Positions 47,885 to 59,615 of a stretch of DNA of 64,000 nt are shown in pieces. The notes beneath the pieces were generated by a model. That model was not told the origin of the DNA. It worked only from the letters and a program-made list of their open reading frames with translations, and made no database searches. The stretch covers positions 1,054,001-1,118,000 of the forward strand of contig JADJUF010000001.1 of NCBI GenBank assembly GCA_016717005.1, given 5' to 3'. Position 1 is the stretch's first letter, and the number at the start of each line of letters is the position of its first letter. The position numbers were made by a program, and so were the translations under genes. The DNA is from Myxococcales bacterium (GTDB taxonomy: Bacteria; Myxococcota_A; Polyangia; Haliangiales; Haliangiaceae).

Positions 47885-49504
47885 CCGCGACCTTGGCCGA
47901 CGGCGCCTCGGTCGAGGTGCCCGGCTCGGGCTCGGCGCGCTACACGCTGTCGCGCCAGGGCGCGGTCTACGCGTGCACGTGCCCGGCCTGGCGCAACCAG
48001 GGCCGCACGATCGACGCGCGCACCTGCAAGCACCTGCGCGCGTACCTGGGCGCCGAGGTCGAGGACGCGCGCGTCGGCGCCGCGCCGGTGGCGAGCGGCG
48101 CGGCCCTGCGCGGCGGCCGCACCGCCGCGGTCGTCAAGGGCACCGCGCCGCCGGTGCTGCTCGCCCATGCCTGGGCCCACGACGTCGCCCCCGACGGCTG
48201 GTGGATGAGCGAGAAGCTCGACGGCATCCGCGCCTACTGGGACGGCGGGCAGTTCTGGTCGCGGCTCGGCAACCGCTTCGCCGCGCCGCCGTGGTTCATC
48301 GCCGCGTTGCCGGCGCACCCCCTCGACGGCGAGCTGTGGATGGGGCGCAAGCTGTTCCAGCGCACGACCAGCGTGGTGCGCTCGGGCGACGCCGGCGCCG
48401 CGTGGAAGCAGCTGCTGTACGTGGTGTTCGACGCCCCGGCGTCGGCCGCGCCGTTCGAGGACCGGATGGTCGAGGTGCGCGCGTCGCTCGATCGCCACGC
48501 GCCGCCGTACGCGCGCTGGCACGAGCACGTGCGCTGCGACGGCGTCGCGCACCTGCGCGCCGAGCTGGCCCGGGTCGAGGCCCTCGGCGGCGAGGGCCTG
48601 ATGCTGCGCAAGCCCGGCTCGCGCTACGAGATCGGGCGCTCGAGCACGCTGCTCAAGGTCAAGACCTTCCACGACGCCGAGGCCCGGGTGATCGGCCACG
48701 CGCCCGGCGCCGGCAAGCACAAGGGCCGGCTGGGCGCGCTCGAGGTCGAGCTGGCCGACGGCACCCGGTTCTCGGTCGGCACCGGCCTGTCGGACGCCGA
48801 GCGGGACGCGCCGCCGCCGCTGGGCGCAGTGATCACGTTCCGCTACCAGGAGCTGTCGGACGACGGCGTGCCGCGGTTCCCGAGCTACGTCGGCGTGCGG
48901 ATCGATGGCGAGGTGACGCCGATGTCGAAGCTGGCGGGCGGCCGGCCGGCGGCGGCGGGCGCGGTGAAGACGAAGACGACGAGGCGCGCGCCGGCTGCCG
49001 CGCCGGCTGCGGCTCCGGATCGGGATCAGAATCCGGATCGGGACCGGAATCCGGATCGGGATCGGGATCCGGATCGGGATCGGAATCCGGATCGGAATCC
49101 GGATCGGGATCGGAATCCGGATCGGGGGATCGGGATCGGGATCGGGATCGGGATCGGGATCCGGATCCGGATCGGAATCCGGATCGGATTCCGGATCGGA
49201 TCGGGATCGGAATCCGGATCGGGATCGGAATCCGGATCGGGATCGGGATCGGGCGCAGGCCCCCGCCGCGCCTGGCGTCGTGCGCGTGTCGACCGACGCG
49301 CCGTCGCTGACGATCGCGCTCGAGCAGCCCGGCACGCCGGGGAAGTTCTGGACGGTCGAGGTCCGCGGCGCCCAGCACCTGATCCGGTTCGGCGCCCGCG
49401 GCGCCGGCGGCCAGACCCGGCTCACGGCGTTCGCGACCGAGGCCGCGGCGCAGGCTGACGCCGAGAAGCGCGCCGCCGCCAAGCGCAAGGACGGCTACCG
49501 CTGA
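47881..49504 (+). CDS. SWIM / ATP-dependent DNA ligase / WGR fusion protein with repeat linker
   Basis: About 540 residues if the linker frame is restored. SWIM finger: CTCPAW at residue 32 with CKHL downstream. ATP-dependent ligase core: motif I EKLDGIRAYWDG with nucleotidyl-acceptor Lys112, LDGELWMGRKLFQ, GEGLMLRKPGSRYE and motif V LLKVKTFHD, then an OB-fold region ending FPSYVGVRIDGE. A linker of (GATCGG)n hexamers encodes mostly Asp-Arg and Asn-Pro. The C-terminal WGR domain (residues from RVSTDAPSLTIAL to KRKDGYR, 49280-49501) is in another frame because of irregular units. The core is minimal, as in phage or LigB-like enzymes. GTG 47881 overlaps the WGR gene stop. The domain set points to DNA-break handling. 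Confidence 0.78.
49015..49255 (+). repeat. GATCGG-type hexanucleotide tract inside ligase gene
   Basis: About 40 hexamers, mostly GATCGG with AATCCG variants, link the ligase core and the WGR domain. Two irregularities, an extra GG near 49123 and a five-base unit near 49196, change phase (Asp-Arg, then Gly-Ile, then Ser-Gly). The WGR domain is reached only in the Asp-Arg phase. The tract is also very rich in GATC sites. Confidence 0.85.
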
Positions 49505-49522
49505 CCAGGATGAGGATCAGGA

Positions 49523-50353
49523 TCAGGTCGACGCGGCGACGATGCGGACGAACCGCGCGCTGGTGCGATCGAGCTCGGGCAGGTCGCGGGTCGACGGATC
49601 GATCAGCTCGGCGGCGCGGAACCCGGCGATCGTGAGCTCGCGCTCGGCGGCGCGGGCGTCATCGAAGTGGAAGTGGATGCGGCCGCGCACGAACACGCCC
49701 AGGACGCCGGCGAACAGGCGCTCGATCGGCCCGGCCGACTCGCCCAGGTGCAGATCCGACAGGTACAGGCCGTGGGGGAACGTCGCCAGCGTGGCCGCGA
49801 ACCGCCGCCACATCCGCGCGACCGAGGCAGGATCGAAGTAGTTGAGCAGCCCCTCGGTGACGATCGCGGTGCCGCGCGCCGGGTCGAGGGTCTCGGCCAG
49901 GGCCGCGATCGACCGCGGGCCGGCGTCGGCGGTGGCGTCGATCTCGACCACGCGGTGGTGCGGCCCGCCGGCGCCGGCCTTCGCCAGCACGGCACGCTTC
50001 TTGGCCGCCATGCCCGGCAGGTCGGCCTCGACGTAGGTGATCCGATCGCCGAACTCCCGCGCGAACCGCCAGCCGCGCGGCGACAGCCCGCACGCGACCT
50101 CCACGACCTGGCCGATCTCGCCGCGGTCGATGGCCGCCCGCAAGAGCGCGTCGATCATGTGGTGGCGCGCCAGCAGGAAGCCGTCGAGGTTGGGCTGCCC
50201 CGCTGCGCGCATGAGCCGGTTGGCCGGGCCGACCGCGCGGTAGAGAAACTGACCGGTCGGCGTCGCGAACGAGGGATCCGAGAGACCGTGCGCCAGCCAC
50301 GTGTAGCCGGTGTAGTGGGCCGTCGGGCTGATCCGAGCACTGTCGTGAGGCAC
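49523..50353 (-). CDS. SAM-dependent methyltransferase, LCMT/PPM-like
   Basis: A 276-residue class-I methyltransferase of the leucine carboxyl methyltransferase-like family. VVEVACGLSPRGWRF near residue 88 is the SAM-binding motif I, and ITYVEADLPGM near residue 110 is motif II. IVTEGLLNYFD near residue 165 is the family-typical post-core element. Members methylate carboxyl groups of proteins or natural products, and the substrate here is unknown. The ATG at 50353 diverges from the ImuB-like gene. It converges on the ligase gene with 18 bases between. Confidence 0.8.
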   Translation of the reverse strand: MPHDSARISPTAHYTGYTWLAHGLSDPSFATPTGQFLYRAVGPANRLMRAAGQPNLDGFLLARHHMIDALLRAAIDRGEIGQVVEVACGLSPRGWRFAREFGDRITYVEADLPGMAAKKRAVLAKAGAGGPHHRVVEIDATADAGPRSIAALAETLDPARGTAIVTEGLLNYFDPASVARMWRRFAATLATFPHGLYLSDLHLGESAGPIERLFAGVLGVFVRGRIHFHFDDARAAERELTIAGFRAAELIDPSTRDLPELDRTSARFVRIVAAST

Positions 50354-50423
50354 GGGCGCATCCTACGCCGGCCTGTGTGAGCGTGCGAAAACCTCTCCAA
50401 GAGCGATCCTTGTGCGAGTGGTT

Positions 50424-50447
50424 CTGAGTGCTTACAGCTTCACTCAG
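50424..50447. promoter_or_regulatory. Inverted repeat in imuB/methyltransferase divergent promoter
   Basis: CTGAGTG (50424-50430) and CACTCAG (50441-50447) are perfect arms around a 10-bp centre, in a region of unusually low GC. It lies 60 bp before the ImuB-like start. Because imuB genes are normally SOS-controlled, it is a candidate operator, but it does not match the E. coli LexA box. Confidence 0.4.
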
Positions 50448-50507
50448 GACACGACGACCGTTCCGTGGTATCACTGAACATCAGACCAGTACGCTAGAGA
50501 GTCAGTC

Positions 50508-51635
50508 GTGCGCATCGCCAGCATCCACCTCCCATCCTTTTCGCTCCAGGCCGCCATCGCCGTCGCTCCGGATCGTGCCGCGCTCGCAGCGCATCCGGTG
50601 GCGGTGGTCGATGTCGCCTCTCCCGTCGTCACCGCGTGCTCGCGCGCGGCCTGGGTCCGCGGCGTCCGCCCCGGCATGGTCGCGTCGGTCGCGCGCGGCC
50701 ACGCGCCTGAGCTGGTCACGCTGGTCCGCGACCTCGCCGGCGAGCTCGAGCTGCTGCGCGCCCTCGGCGACCGGCTGCTCGGGCTGGCCCCGGTGGTCGA
50801 TCTCGGCGGACCGCCGCGCGGACAGCACCACGCCATGGTCGTCGAGGTGCCCGCGGGCAAGCGCGGCGCCACGTTCGGCGCGCGCCTGGTCGAGGCCTTC
50901 CAGGAGCGCGGCCTGCACGTGCGCGTCGGGATCGCCGACGATCGCTTCACCGCCGCCATCGCCGCGTCGAGCGGCGACCACGACGGCGCGGTCACCTGCG
51001 TGCCGCGCGGCGGGTCGGCGGCGTTCCTGGCCCCGCTGCCGCTGGCCCTGCTGGCGCTGCCGGCCGAGGTCCAGCACATGCTCGAGTGCCTGGGCGTGCG
51101 CACGCTCGGCGCCTTCGCCGATCTGCCGCCGCCGTCGGTGGCGCGGGCCTGGGACGCCGACCTGCAGGCGCTGGCCCGCGGCGACAGCGGCGGTCGGCTC
51201 GATCCGTACGTGCCGCCGCCCCGCCTGCACGAGCGGGTCCACGTCGATGGCAGGCTCGGCGCCGCGGTCCAGGCCGTGGCCGACCGGGTGATCGCGCGGC
51301 TCGGCTGTCGCGGCGGCGCCACCGCCCAGCTCGCGCTCGGCCTGGGCGCGGGTGCGCCGATCCGCATCGAGATCGACGGCGCGATGTCCGCCGACGAGCT
51401 CGGCGACGCGCTGGCCCGGGCCATCGGCTCCGCCACGCCGCTGGTGCTCGACGTCGACGTCACCACCGCCGCCGACGCGCCGTTGCTCGCGCCGGCCGTG
51501 CCACCGCCGCCGCCGCTGGTGCTGACCGCGGTGCCGAGCGTCCTCGGCGATCGCCCCGAGCACCGCCGCACCCGGCGCGGCAAGCAGCGCCCGCGGATCG
51601 CCCCCGGCCAGGCCCGGCTGTTCACGTCGGACTGA
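50508..51635 (+). CDS. imuB: ImuB-like Y-family polymerase homologue
   Basis: A 375-residue protein beginning MRIASIHLPSFSLQ. Active Y-family enzymes have DxDxFF at this spot, and its loss is typical of the non-catalytic ImuB. The palm/fingers-like region follows (VDVASPVVTACSRAAWVRGVRPGM, then VVDLGGPPRG) and a helix-hairpin-helix segment (LGVRTLGAFADLPPPSVAR). The C-terminus QARLFTSD resembles the beta-clamp binding motif QxxLF. ImuB bridges the clamp, ImuA and DnaE2 in damage-induced mutagenesis. No imuA or dnaE2 is adjacent. At 375 residues it is shorter than usual. GTG 50508 is the start. Confidence 0.78.
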   Translation: MRIASIHLPSFSLQAAIAVAPDRAALAAHPVAVVDVASPVVTACSRAAWVRGVRPGMVASVARGHAPELVTLVRDLAGELELLRALGDRLLGLAPVVDLGGPPRGQHHAMVVEVPAGKRGATFGARLVEAFQERGLHVRVGIADDRFTAAIAASSGDHDGAVTCVPRGGSAAFLAPLPLALLALPAEVQHMLECLGVRTLGAFADLPPPSVARAWDADLQALARGDSGGRLDPYVPPPRLHERVHVDGRLGAAVQAVADRVIARLGCRGGATAQLALGLGAGAPIRIEIDGAMSADELGDALARAIGSATPLVLDVDVTTAADAPLLAPAVPPPPPLVLTAVPSVLGDRPEHRRTRRGKQRPRIAPGQARLFTSD

Positions 51636-52079
51636 GTTTCCAGGGAGGCCTGTCGCCAGGCCTCCCCTCGTCGGGGGCGAGCCCCGACGAGCCTCCCCTC
51701 CGAGACGCGAAACTCCCGGCGCATGGACCGGTGCTCGACCGAAATACTGACAAGCGCTGAGCCCCAGAGGGCCCGTCGCCAGGCCCTCCCCCGTCGGGGG
51801 CAAGCCCCGACGGGGCCCCTACCCACGACCACCCACGACGCGAGACGCCCGGCGCGCCGACCGGTGCTCGACCGAAATGCTGACAAGCGCTGAGTCCCCA
51901 GAGGGGTCGTGGCCGAACCCAGGCAGGTGCAGGGGCGCTCCGACGTCCGAGGTCACGCCCGGACCACGTCGGCAGCTCGGGCAAGCTCGAACGAGGGTCC
52001 CGAGCCGCCGAGCCGCCGCTCCACCGACGACGCGAGACTCTCGGCGCCGACGCTGGCGCCGCCGTGCTACACGTCGGCC
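51636..52079. repeat. Tandem hairpin-bearing repeats of about 133 bp after imuB
   Basis: This 444-bp non-coding stretch holds two full copies and one degraded copy of a structured unit. Copy 1 has GGGAGGCCTG-TCGC-CAGGCCTCCC (51643-51666) directly followed by CTCGTCGGGG/CCCCGACGAG (51667-51691). Copy 2 has the matching pair at 51767-51788 and 51789-51815 with CCCGTCGGGG/CCCCGACGGG. The change from T-A to C-G pairs preserves the stem. Each unit ends with the shared CTGACAAGCGCTGAG box (end 51761 and 51894). The third copy, to about 52060, retains only fragments such as GACGCGAGACTCTCGGCGC. Confidence 0.7.
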
Positions 52080-52541
52080 ATGGCCGACTCGCTCGAAGAC
52101 AAGCTCCGCCAGCAGCTCACCGCTGCGATGAAGGCGAAGGACTCCCGGACCGCCAACCTGGTGCGCATGATCAACACCAAGATCATGGAGCGCCGCACCG
52201 CCGAGGGCTTCAGCGGCGTGGTCGACGACGCGCTGATCCTCGACGTGATCTCCTCCTACAAGAAGGCGATGGAGAAGGCCCGGACCGAGTACGCGGCGCT
52301 CGGCGACCGCGGCAAGGACCAGGTCACCGAGCTCGAGTTCGAGCTGGCCTGGTGCGCGACCATGCTCCCGGCCGGCGCGTCCGAGGACGAGCTGCGCGCC
52401 GCGGTCGCCGCGGCGGTCGCGTCGCTGCCGGCCAAGGATCCCAAGATGGCGGGCCGGGTCATCGGCATGGTCAAGAAGCAGCTCGGCGATCGCGCCGACG
52501 CCCAGCTGGTCAAGCGCCTCGCCGACGAGGCCCTCGCCTGA
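52080..52541 (+). CDS. GatB/YqeY-domain protein
   Basis: A 153-residue protein consisting of a single YqeY domain, the helical module shared with the tail of GatB amidotransferase. MADSLEDKLRQQLTAAMKAKD, NLVRMINTKIMERR and the C-terminal KMAGRVIGMVKKQLGDRAD are typical. Stand-alone YqeY proteins are tRNA-binding-like, but their cellular role is undefined. ATG 52080 follows the hairpin-repeat region, and I see no strong RBS. Confidence 0.85.
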   Translation: MADSLEDKLRQQLTAAMKAKDSRTANLVRMINTKIMERRTAEGFSGVVDDALILDVISSYKKAMEKARTEYAALGDRGKDQVTELEFELAWCATMLPAGASEDELRAAVAAAVASLPAKDPKMAGRVIGMVKKQLGDRADAQLVKRLADEALA

Positions 52542-52635
52542 GCGTCAGGCGGGTTCGGTCGCCGACGCGCAGACCTGCGCGCGAACGATCAGAGGGCTCA
52601 GGCGCTGCGCGCCTGGCTCCCGCGGCGTCCGCGGC

Positions 52636-54030
52636 TCAGACCGCGACCGGGAGGACCCGGCGGCGGACCAGCTTGATCGACAGCAGCCGGTACAGCATCT
52701 TCGACACCTCGAAGCTGCCCATCCGCGACTTGCGGACGATGTCCTTGACGGTGTTCTTGCCGTTGACCTGCTCGAGCACCGCCAGCTCCTCGCGGGTGAG
52801 CCGGCCGCGGCCCATCTGGGCCACCGCGTCCTCGTTGCGCAGGAACACCAGCTCGAAGTCGTCGATGGCCCGCTCGATCAGGTGCCACTCGTCGACGCGG
52901 CGGAAGCCCTCCATGAGCAGGGCCTCGACGTCGAGCTCGAGCGCGGCCTCGACCACCGGCGCCGGCGCGTCGCTGCCGGCCACGAACGCGAACGTGCCGT
53001 AGCGCCAGCGCAGCGCCTCGTACAGGAGCTCGCTGGTCTGCCGCGCGAGCGCGGTCCGGCGATCGGCGACGCTCAGGTGGCCCAGGCGCACGAGCTGCTC
53101 GCCGATCAGCTTGGCGGCGCCGGCGCGGCTGGCCAGGAACGCGTCGAAGTCGCCGCGCGGCATCAGCTCGCCGTCGACGATGTAGCGGCCCAGGAGCAGA
53201 TCGTCGGCGAGGCCGGTGCCCAGGGCCTGGTCGATCCGCCCGCGCCGGAAGTACACGTCGATCCGGGCGCCGTTGCGCATCACCGTCAGCACGCCCGACT
53301 GCTCCTGGTGGTCGAGCAGCTGGACGATCTCGGCCAGCGGGATCACGCGCAGATCGCCGCGCAGCGACTCGCCGTCGAACACCGCCGGATCCAGCCCGGC
53401 CACCACCTGCGCCAGGGCGTCGTCGTCGAGCGCCGACCGCACCGTGTCAGCGATCGCGCCGGCGTCGGTCGGCACCCGGGCGTCGCCCTCGCCGCCGCCG
53501 TCGGCCGCGTCGGCCAGCGCGAACAGCGCCGCGACCCGGGCCGCGACCACGTCGGTCAGGTGGGCGCGCAGCGCCGCGAGCGCCCGGGCCCGGCCGCTGG
53601 TCGGGTCGATGACCTCGGCCGGCGCGACGCCGTCGCTCCGACCGCTGTCGCCGCTCCGGTACTTGCCGACCGTGTGCTGCACCACCGCGGTGATCGCCTC
53701 GGGCGAGAACGGCTTGGTGATGTAGTCGACGATGCCCATGACCTTGACGAACCGCTCGCCGACCTGGTCGCCCTTGGCGCTCATCAGCACCACCGGGATC
53801 TCGCGCAGCGCGGGGTCGGCGGCCAGCTCCCGGCACACCTGATAGCCGTTCATCTTCGGCATCACGAAGTCGAGCAAGATCAGGTCAGGGCGGTTCGCGC
53901 GGGCGGCCGCGAGCCCGGCCTCGCCGTCGGCGGCGGCCTCGACCACGAACCCGGCCTTGGTGAGCACGAGCTGCACCACCCGAACGATCGTCGGACTGTC
54001 ATCGATGACGAGGACCCGCTCCGCGGCCAT
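52636..54030 (-). CDS. Response regulator with receiver and DUF4388 domains
   Basis: A 464-residue regulator. The receiver domain (about 1-125) has VLVIDDSPT (acidic pair), LILLDFVMPKMNG (phospho-acceptor Asp near residue 53), VLMSAKG and ITKPFS (conserved Lys). After a linker of about 95 residues, a DUF4388 domain begins near residue 220 (GDLRVIPLAEIVQLLDHQEQSGVL) and runs to about residue 360. The last 100 residues form a winged-helix-like tail (LTREELAVLEQVNGKNTVKDIV). DUF4388 is common in myxobacterial and cyanobacterial signalling and is sometimes linked to motility. It diverges from the tandem-kinase gene at 54184. Confidence 0.88.
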   Translation of the reverse strand: MAAERVLVIDDSPTIVRVVQLVLTKAGFVVEAAADGEAGLAAARANRPDLILLDFVMPKMNGYQVCRELAADPALREIPVVLMSAKGDQVGERFVKVMGIVDYITKPFSPEAITAVVQHTVGKYRSGDSGRSDGVAPAEVIDPTSGRARALAALRAHLTDVVAARVAALFALADAADGGGEGDARVPTDAGAIADTVRSALDDDALAQVVAGLDPAVFDGESLRGDLRVIPLAEIVQLLDHQEQSGVLTVMRNGARIDVYFRRGRIDQALGTGLADDLLLGRYIVDGELMPRGDFDAFLASRAGAAKLIGEQLVRLGHLSVADRRTALARQTSELLYEALRWRYGTFAFVAGSDAPAPVVEAALELDVEALLMEGFRRVDEWHLIERAIDDFELVFLRNEDAVAQMGRGRLTREELAVLEQVNGKNTVKDIVRKSRMGSFEVSKMLYRLLSIKLVRRRVLPVAV

Positions 54031-54183
54031 GACCGGCGCATCCTACTCGATCCGATCTGACCGGGGGGCCGAACGCCCACCCGTTCACGCGCGCCCGACC
54101 ATGTAGGTGTTTGCGCGCAATTCGCGATCGGCTGGGAGTTTGGTCGCGTCTCGGGGGCCGTGGTAGCCTGTTGCACGTCTCTC

Positions 54184-57255
<3,072 letters not shown>

Positions 57256-57422
57256 CCGATCTCGTCGAGGATCCCGAGCTCCGTGGCCGTGCGTCTCGTC
57301 GACGCTGGACGCCGTCGTGGGACGCCGTACGGCGGTGGGGCGACTCTTGTGTCGACTGAAACGACAATTGCTGTCAATCTTTCGTACTGGACGACAACGA
57401 CCCACATCGCGACAATGGGGGC

Positions 57423-58235
57423 GTGAGCAACGATCGAACGTCGTCGAGCACCCCCGCCACGGAGCCCCGAACGTCGGCCCGTGATCGTCCGCGCGCCAAG
57501 GCGGGCAGGGCCGGAGCGCGCGGCGCGGCGGCGGCCAACAACGCCACGGCGCCCGAGGTCGTCGCGAAGGCGCCCGAGGTCGCGAAGGCGCCCGAGGTCG
57601 CGAAGGCGCCCGAGGTCGCGAAGGCGCCCGAGGTCGTCGCGAAGGCGCCCGAGGTCGCGAAGGCGCCCGAGGTCGCGAAGGCGCCCGAGGTCGTCGCGAA
57701 GGCGCCCGAGGTCGCGAAGGCGCCCGAGGTCGCGAAGGCGCCCGAGGTCGCGAAGGCGCCGAGGTCGCGAAGGCGCCCGAGGGTCGCGAAGGCGCCCGAG
57801 GTCGCGAAGGCGCCCGAGGTCGTCGCGAAGGCGCCCGAGGTCGCGAAGGCGCCCGAGGTCGCGAAGGCGCCCGAGGTCGTCGCGAAGGCGCCCGCTGAGG
57901 TCGTGGCGAACGCGTCCGCGCCAGCGTCGAGCAGCGCCAAGCTGGCGCCGCTGCCAAAGATCGACGCGCTGCCTACGGGCCCAGCCGATGACCCGATGCC
58001 GCCCTGGGGGCCGGCGCCGCGCGGCGACGCACGCTCGCTGCGAGGAAGAGGCCCTGACGGGACCGCCCGGTTCGCGGTGGTGTTCCGCACCAGGTCCGCG
58101 ATCGCGATCGGGGTCGGCGTGGTCGGATGCCGCGGCAAGTGGCGCACGGTGACCTACCCGTCGCAAACCTCGGCGGCATCGGCGTACGCGCGCCGGTGCG
58201 CGCAGTTCGTCAGCGACGGGTATCAAGACCTCTAG
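57423..58235 (+). CDS. EVAKAP-repeat protein, unknown function
   Basis: A 270-residue protein. The first 45 residues are basic and Ala/Thr-rich. Residues about 45-160 are tandem EVAKAP or EVVAKAP units, resembling the Lys/Ala/Pro tails of histone-H1-like proteins except for the Glu. In the middle, one base is lost near 57757 and one gained near 57785, so a stretch reads RSRRRPR before the repeat frame is restored. The C-terminal about 90 residues end AYARRCAQFVSDGYQDL, with two cysteines (VGCRGKW, RRCAQF), and match nothing I know. Its TAG stop lies inside the terminal inverted repeat of the element that follows. GTG 57423 has GGGGG upstream. Confidence 0.55.
   Translation: MSNDRTSSSTPATEPRTSARDRPRAKAGRAGARGAAAANNATAPEVVAKAPEVAKAPEVAKAPEVAKAPEVVAKAPEVAKAPEVAKAPEVVAKAPEVAKAPEVAKAPEVAKAPRSRRRPRVAKAPEVAKAPEVVAKAPEVAKAPEVAKAPEVVAKAPAEVVANASAPASSSAKLAPLPKIDALPTGPADDPMPPWGPAPRGDARSLRGRGPDGTARFAVVFRTRSAIAIGVGVVGCRGKWRTVTYPSQTSAASAYARRCAQFVSDGYQDL
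57549..57893 (+). repeat. 18/21-bp coding repeats (EVAKAP/EVVAKAP)
   Basis: About 18 tandem units GAGGTCGCGAAGGCGCCC, some with an extra GTC, run almost without change. Two opposite one-base differences near 57757 and 57785 cancel each other. The arrangement of 18- and 21-bp units is itself repeated, so larger duplications have occurred. Confidence 0.85.
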
Positions 58236-58406
58236 AACACCGACCGCTTTGAAGTGCCTGCGGCGACGGGACCTTGCGGGCACCTCCGGGCGTACGTCCG
58301 ATGCTCGCTCGTCACGTAGGCGCTCCTCGCTGCGCTTCGGGCGTGCGCCCGGATCTGCCTCGCACGTCCGCGTCTCGCGACGCATTCAAACCGGTCGGTG
58401 TCCTAG
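58232..58406. mobile_element. MITE-like element with 25-bp terminal inverted repeats
   Basis: CTAGAACACCGACCGCTTTG (start 58232) has its inverted partner reading CTAGGACACCGACCGGTTTG from 58406 on the minus strand. The similarity continues through TTTGAA and has few mismatches. The 175-bp interior holds further dyads and no ORF. It directly abuts the EVAKAP gene and supplies its stop codon. No transposase is nearby, so mobilisation would be in trans. Confidence 0.55.
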
Positions 58407-58491
58407 CCGCGACCGCGGGTCGCGCCGGGCGGGTGTCGATCCACGACGCCCCCGCCGCGGCGCCCGCGACCTTCGAGACATACTGCTGCGC

Positions 58492-58983
58492 ATGGCGCCC
58501 ACTGTCCCCGCGGCACCGGCCCCGCACGACCGCCGCCACGTGCGCTCGTCGGCGATCACCTCGTTCATCGACGCCGAGGCGATCGAGCGGCTGCTGTCGC
58601 CGTGGCTGCCCGACCCCGGCGATCGCGCGTTCATCGCCCGCTGCATCCTGGCCGAGGGTCCGGCGCACCACCGTGGCACCAACTACGTGCTGCTGCGCCT
58701 GCTCGGCCAGGTCGCCGCCAGCCGCGCCCCCGCCGCCGCGCCCGCCGACGGCGCGGTCGCGGTGCCGATCCGCCTGCCGCCGCAGGTCGCCGCGGATCAC
58801 GACGACGGCGACTATCCGCTGCGGTTCCCGCGCCGGGTGCTCGAGCGCCTGGCGCCGCCCGGCTCAGCCACGCTCGACGCGATGGTCGACTGCGTGACCG
58901 ATGGCCCGCCCCAGCACGCCCTCGCCAACGCCGCGATGCTGTGCCTGCTCGACGCGATCCTGGCCGAGCTCGCGCCGCCATGA
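58492..58983 (+). CDS. Hypothetical protein, first gene of transporter operon
   Basis: A 163-residue protein with ATG at 58492. Residues about 20-60 (SSAITSFIDAEAIERLLSPW, then DPGDRAFIARCILAEGPAHHRG) and the YPLRFPRRVLERLAP stretch look like a soluble helical domain. No signal peptide or membrane helix is present. I do not recognise the family. Its stop overlaps the next ATG (ATGA) and that gene overlaps the transporter gene. It therefore likely works with an NhaD/ArsB-type permease. Confidence 0.6.
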   Translation: MAPTVPAAPAPHDRRHVRSSAITSFIDAEAIERLLSPWLPDPGDRAFIARCILAEGPAHHRGTNYVLLRLLGQVAASRAPAAAPADGAVAVPIRLPPQVAADHDDGDYPLRFPRRVLERLAPPGSATLDAMVDCVTDGPPQHALANAAMLCLLDAILAELAPP

Positions 58984-59615
58984 CCGCGATCGACGAGACC
59001 ATGACCCAGTCGTTCCTGGTCGCGGCCGCCGAGCTCGGCATGTGCAGCGCGGCCTGGCTGTTCGTGTCCGAGTTCGGCGCCAGCGGCGGCGCCCCGCTCG
59101 TCACCGAGGCCCGCGATCGGCTCGGCCGCGACTTCCCGGTGCTCGACGCGGTGTGCGCGCGCTACCTGGACGGCCAGCGCGGCCCGGTGGTCGACGCCGC
59201 GCGGGTCCAGGCGGCCTGCGCCGGCACGCGCCGGCTGCTGGTGGTCGGCATCGAGACGGCGTTCCTCGATCAGCTGGTGCCGTTGATCGACGCCGAGATC
59301 GGCCTCTTGACCCACGGCGAGCTCGACACCGACTGGGCGCGCGTGCTCGACAACTACGGCGGCCGGGTCGTCCCGTACGACCTGGGCACGTTCCAGCGCT
59401 GCGCTGGCAGCCGCAGCGCCCTGCTCACGTTCCTGTACGGCAGCGGCGCCGCCCTCGCCCACGTCAACCCGGCCTGGCTGCGGGTGATCGCTGGCGACGT
59501 CCGCACCCAGTTCCGGACGCTCGTCGGCTGGGACGTGCTCGGCGGCCAGATGTACGTCTACCCGCGCTGGCTGGTGTCGGCGCCGCTGGCCGACTTCTCC
59601 CACGTGATCGCATGA
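58980..59615 (+). CDS. Hypothetical protein, second gene of transporter operon
   Basis: A 211-residue soluble protein. RRLLVVGIETAFLDQLVPLID near residue 81 reads as a beta-alpha unit and YDLGTFQRCAGSRSALLTFLYGSGAALAHVNPAW as the core. No catalytic signature is obvious to me. Start ATG 58980 and stop TGA 59613 both overlap neighbours by four bases, so the three genes are translationally coupled. A regulatory or accessory role for the permease is only inference. Confidence 0.6.
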   Translation: MTAIDETMTQSFLVAAAELGMCSAAWLFVSEFGASGGAPLVTEARDRLGRDFPVLDAVCARYLDGQRGPVVDAARVQAACAGTRRLLVVGIETAFLDQLVPLIDAEIGLLTHGELDTDWARVLDNYGGRVVPYDLGTFQRCAGSRSALLTFLYGSGAALAHVNPAWLRVIAGDVRTQFRTLVGWDVLGGQMYVYPRWLVSAPLADFSHVIA

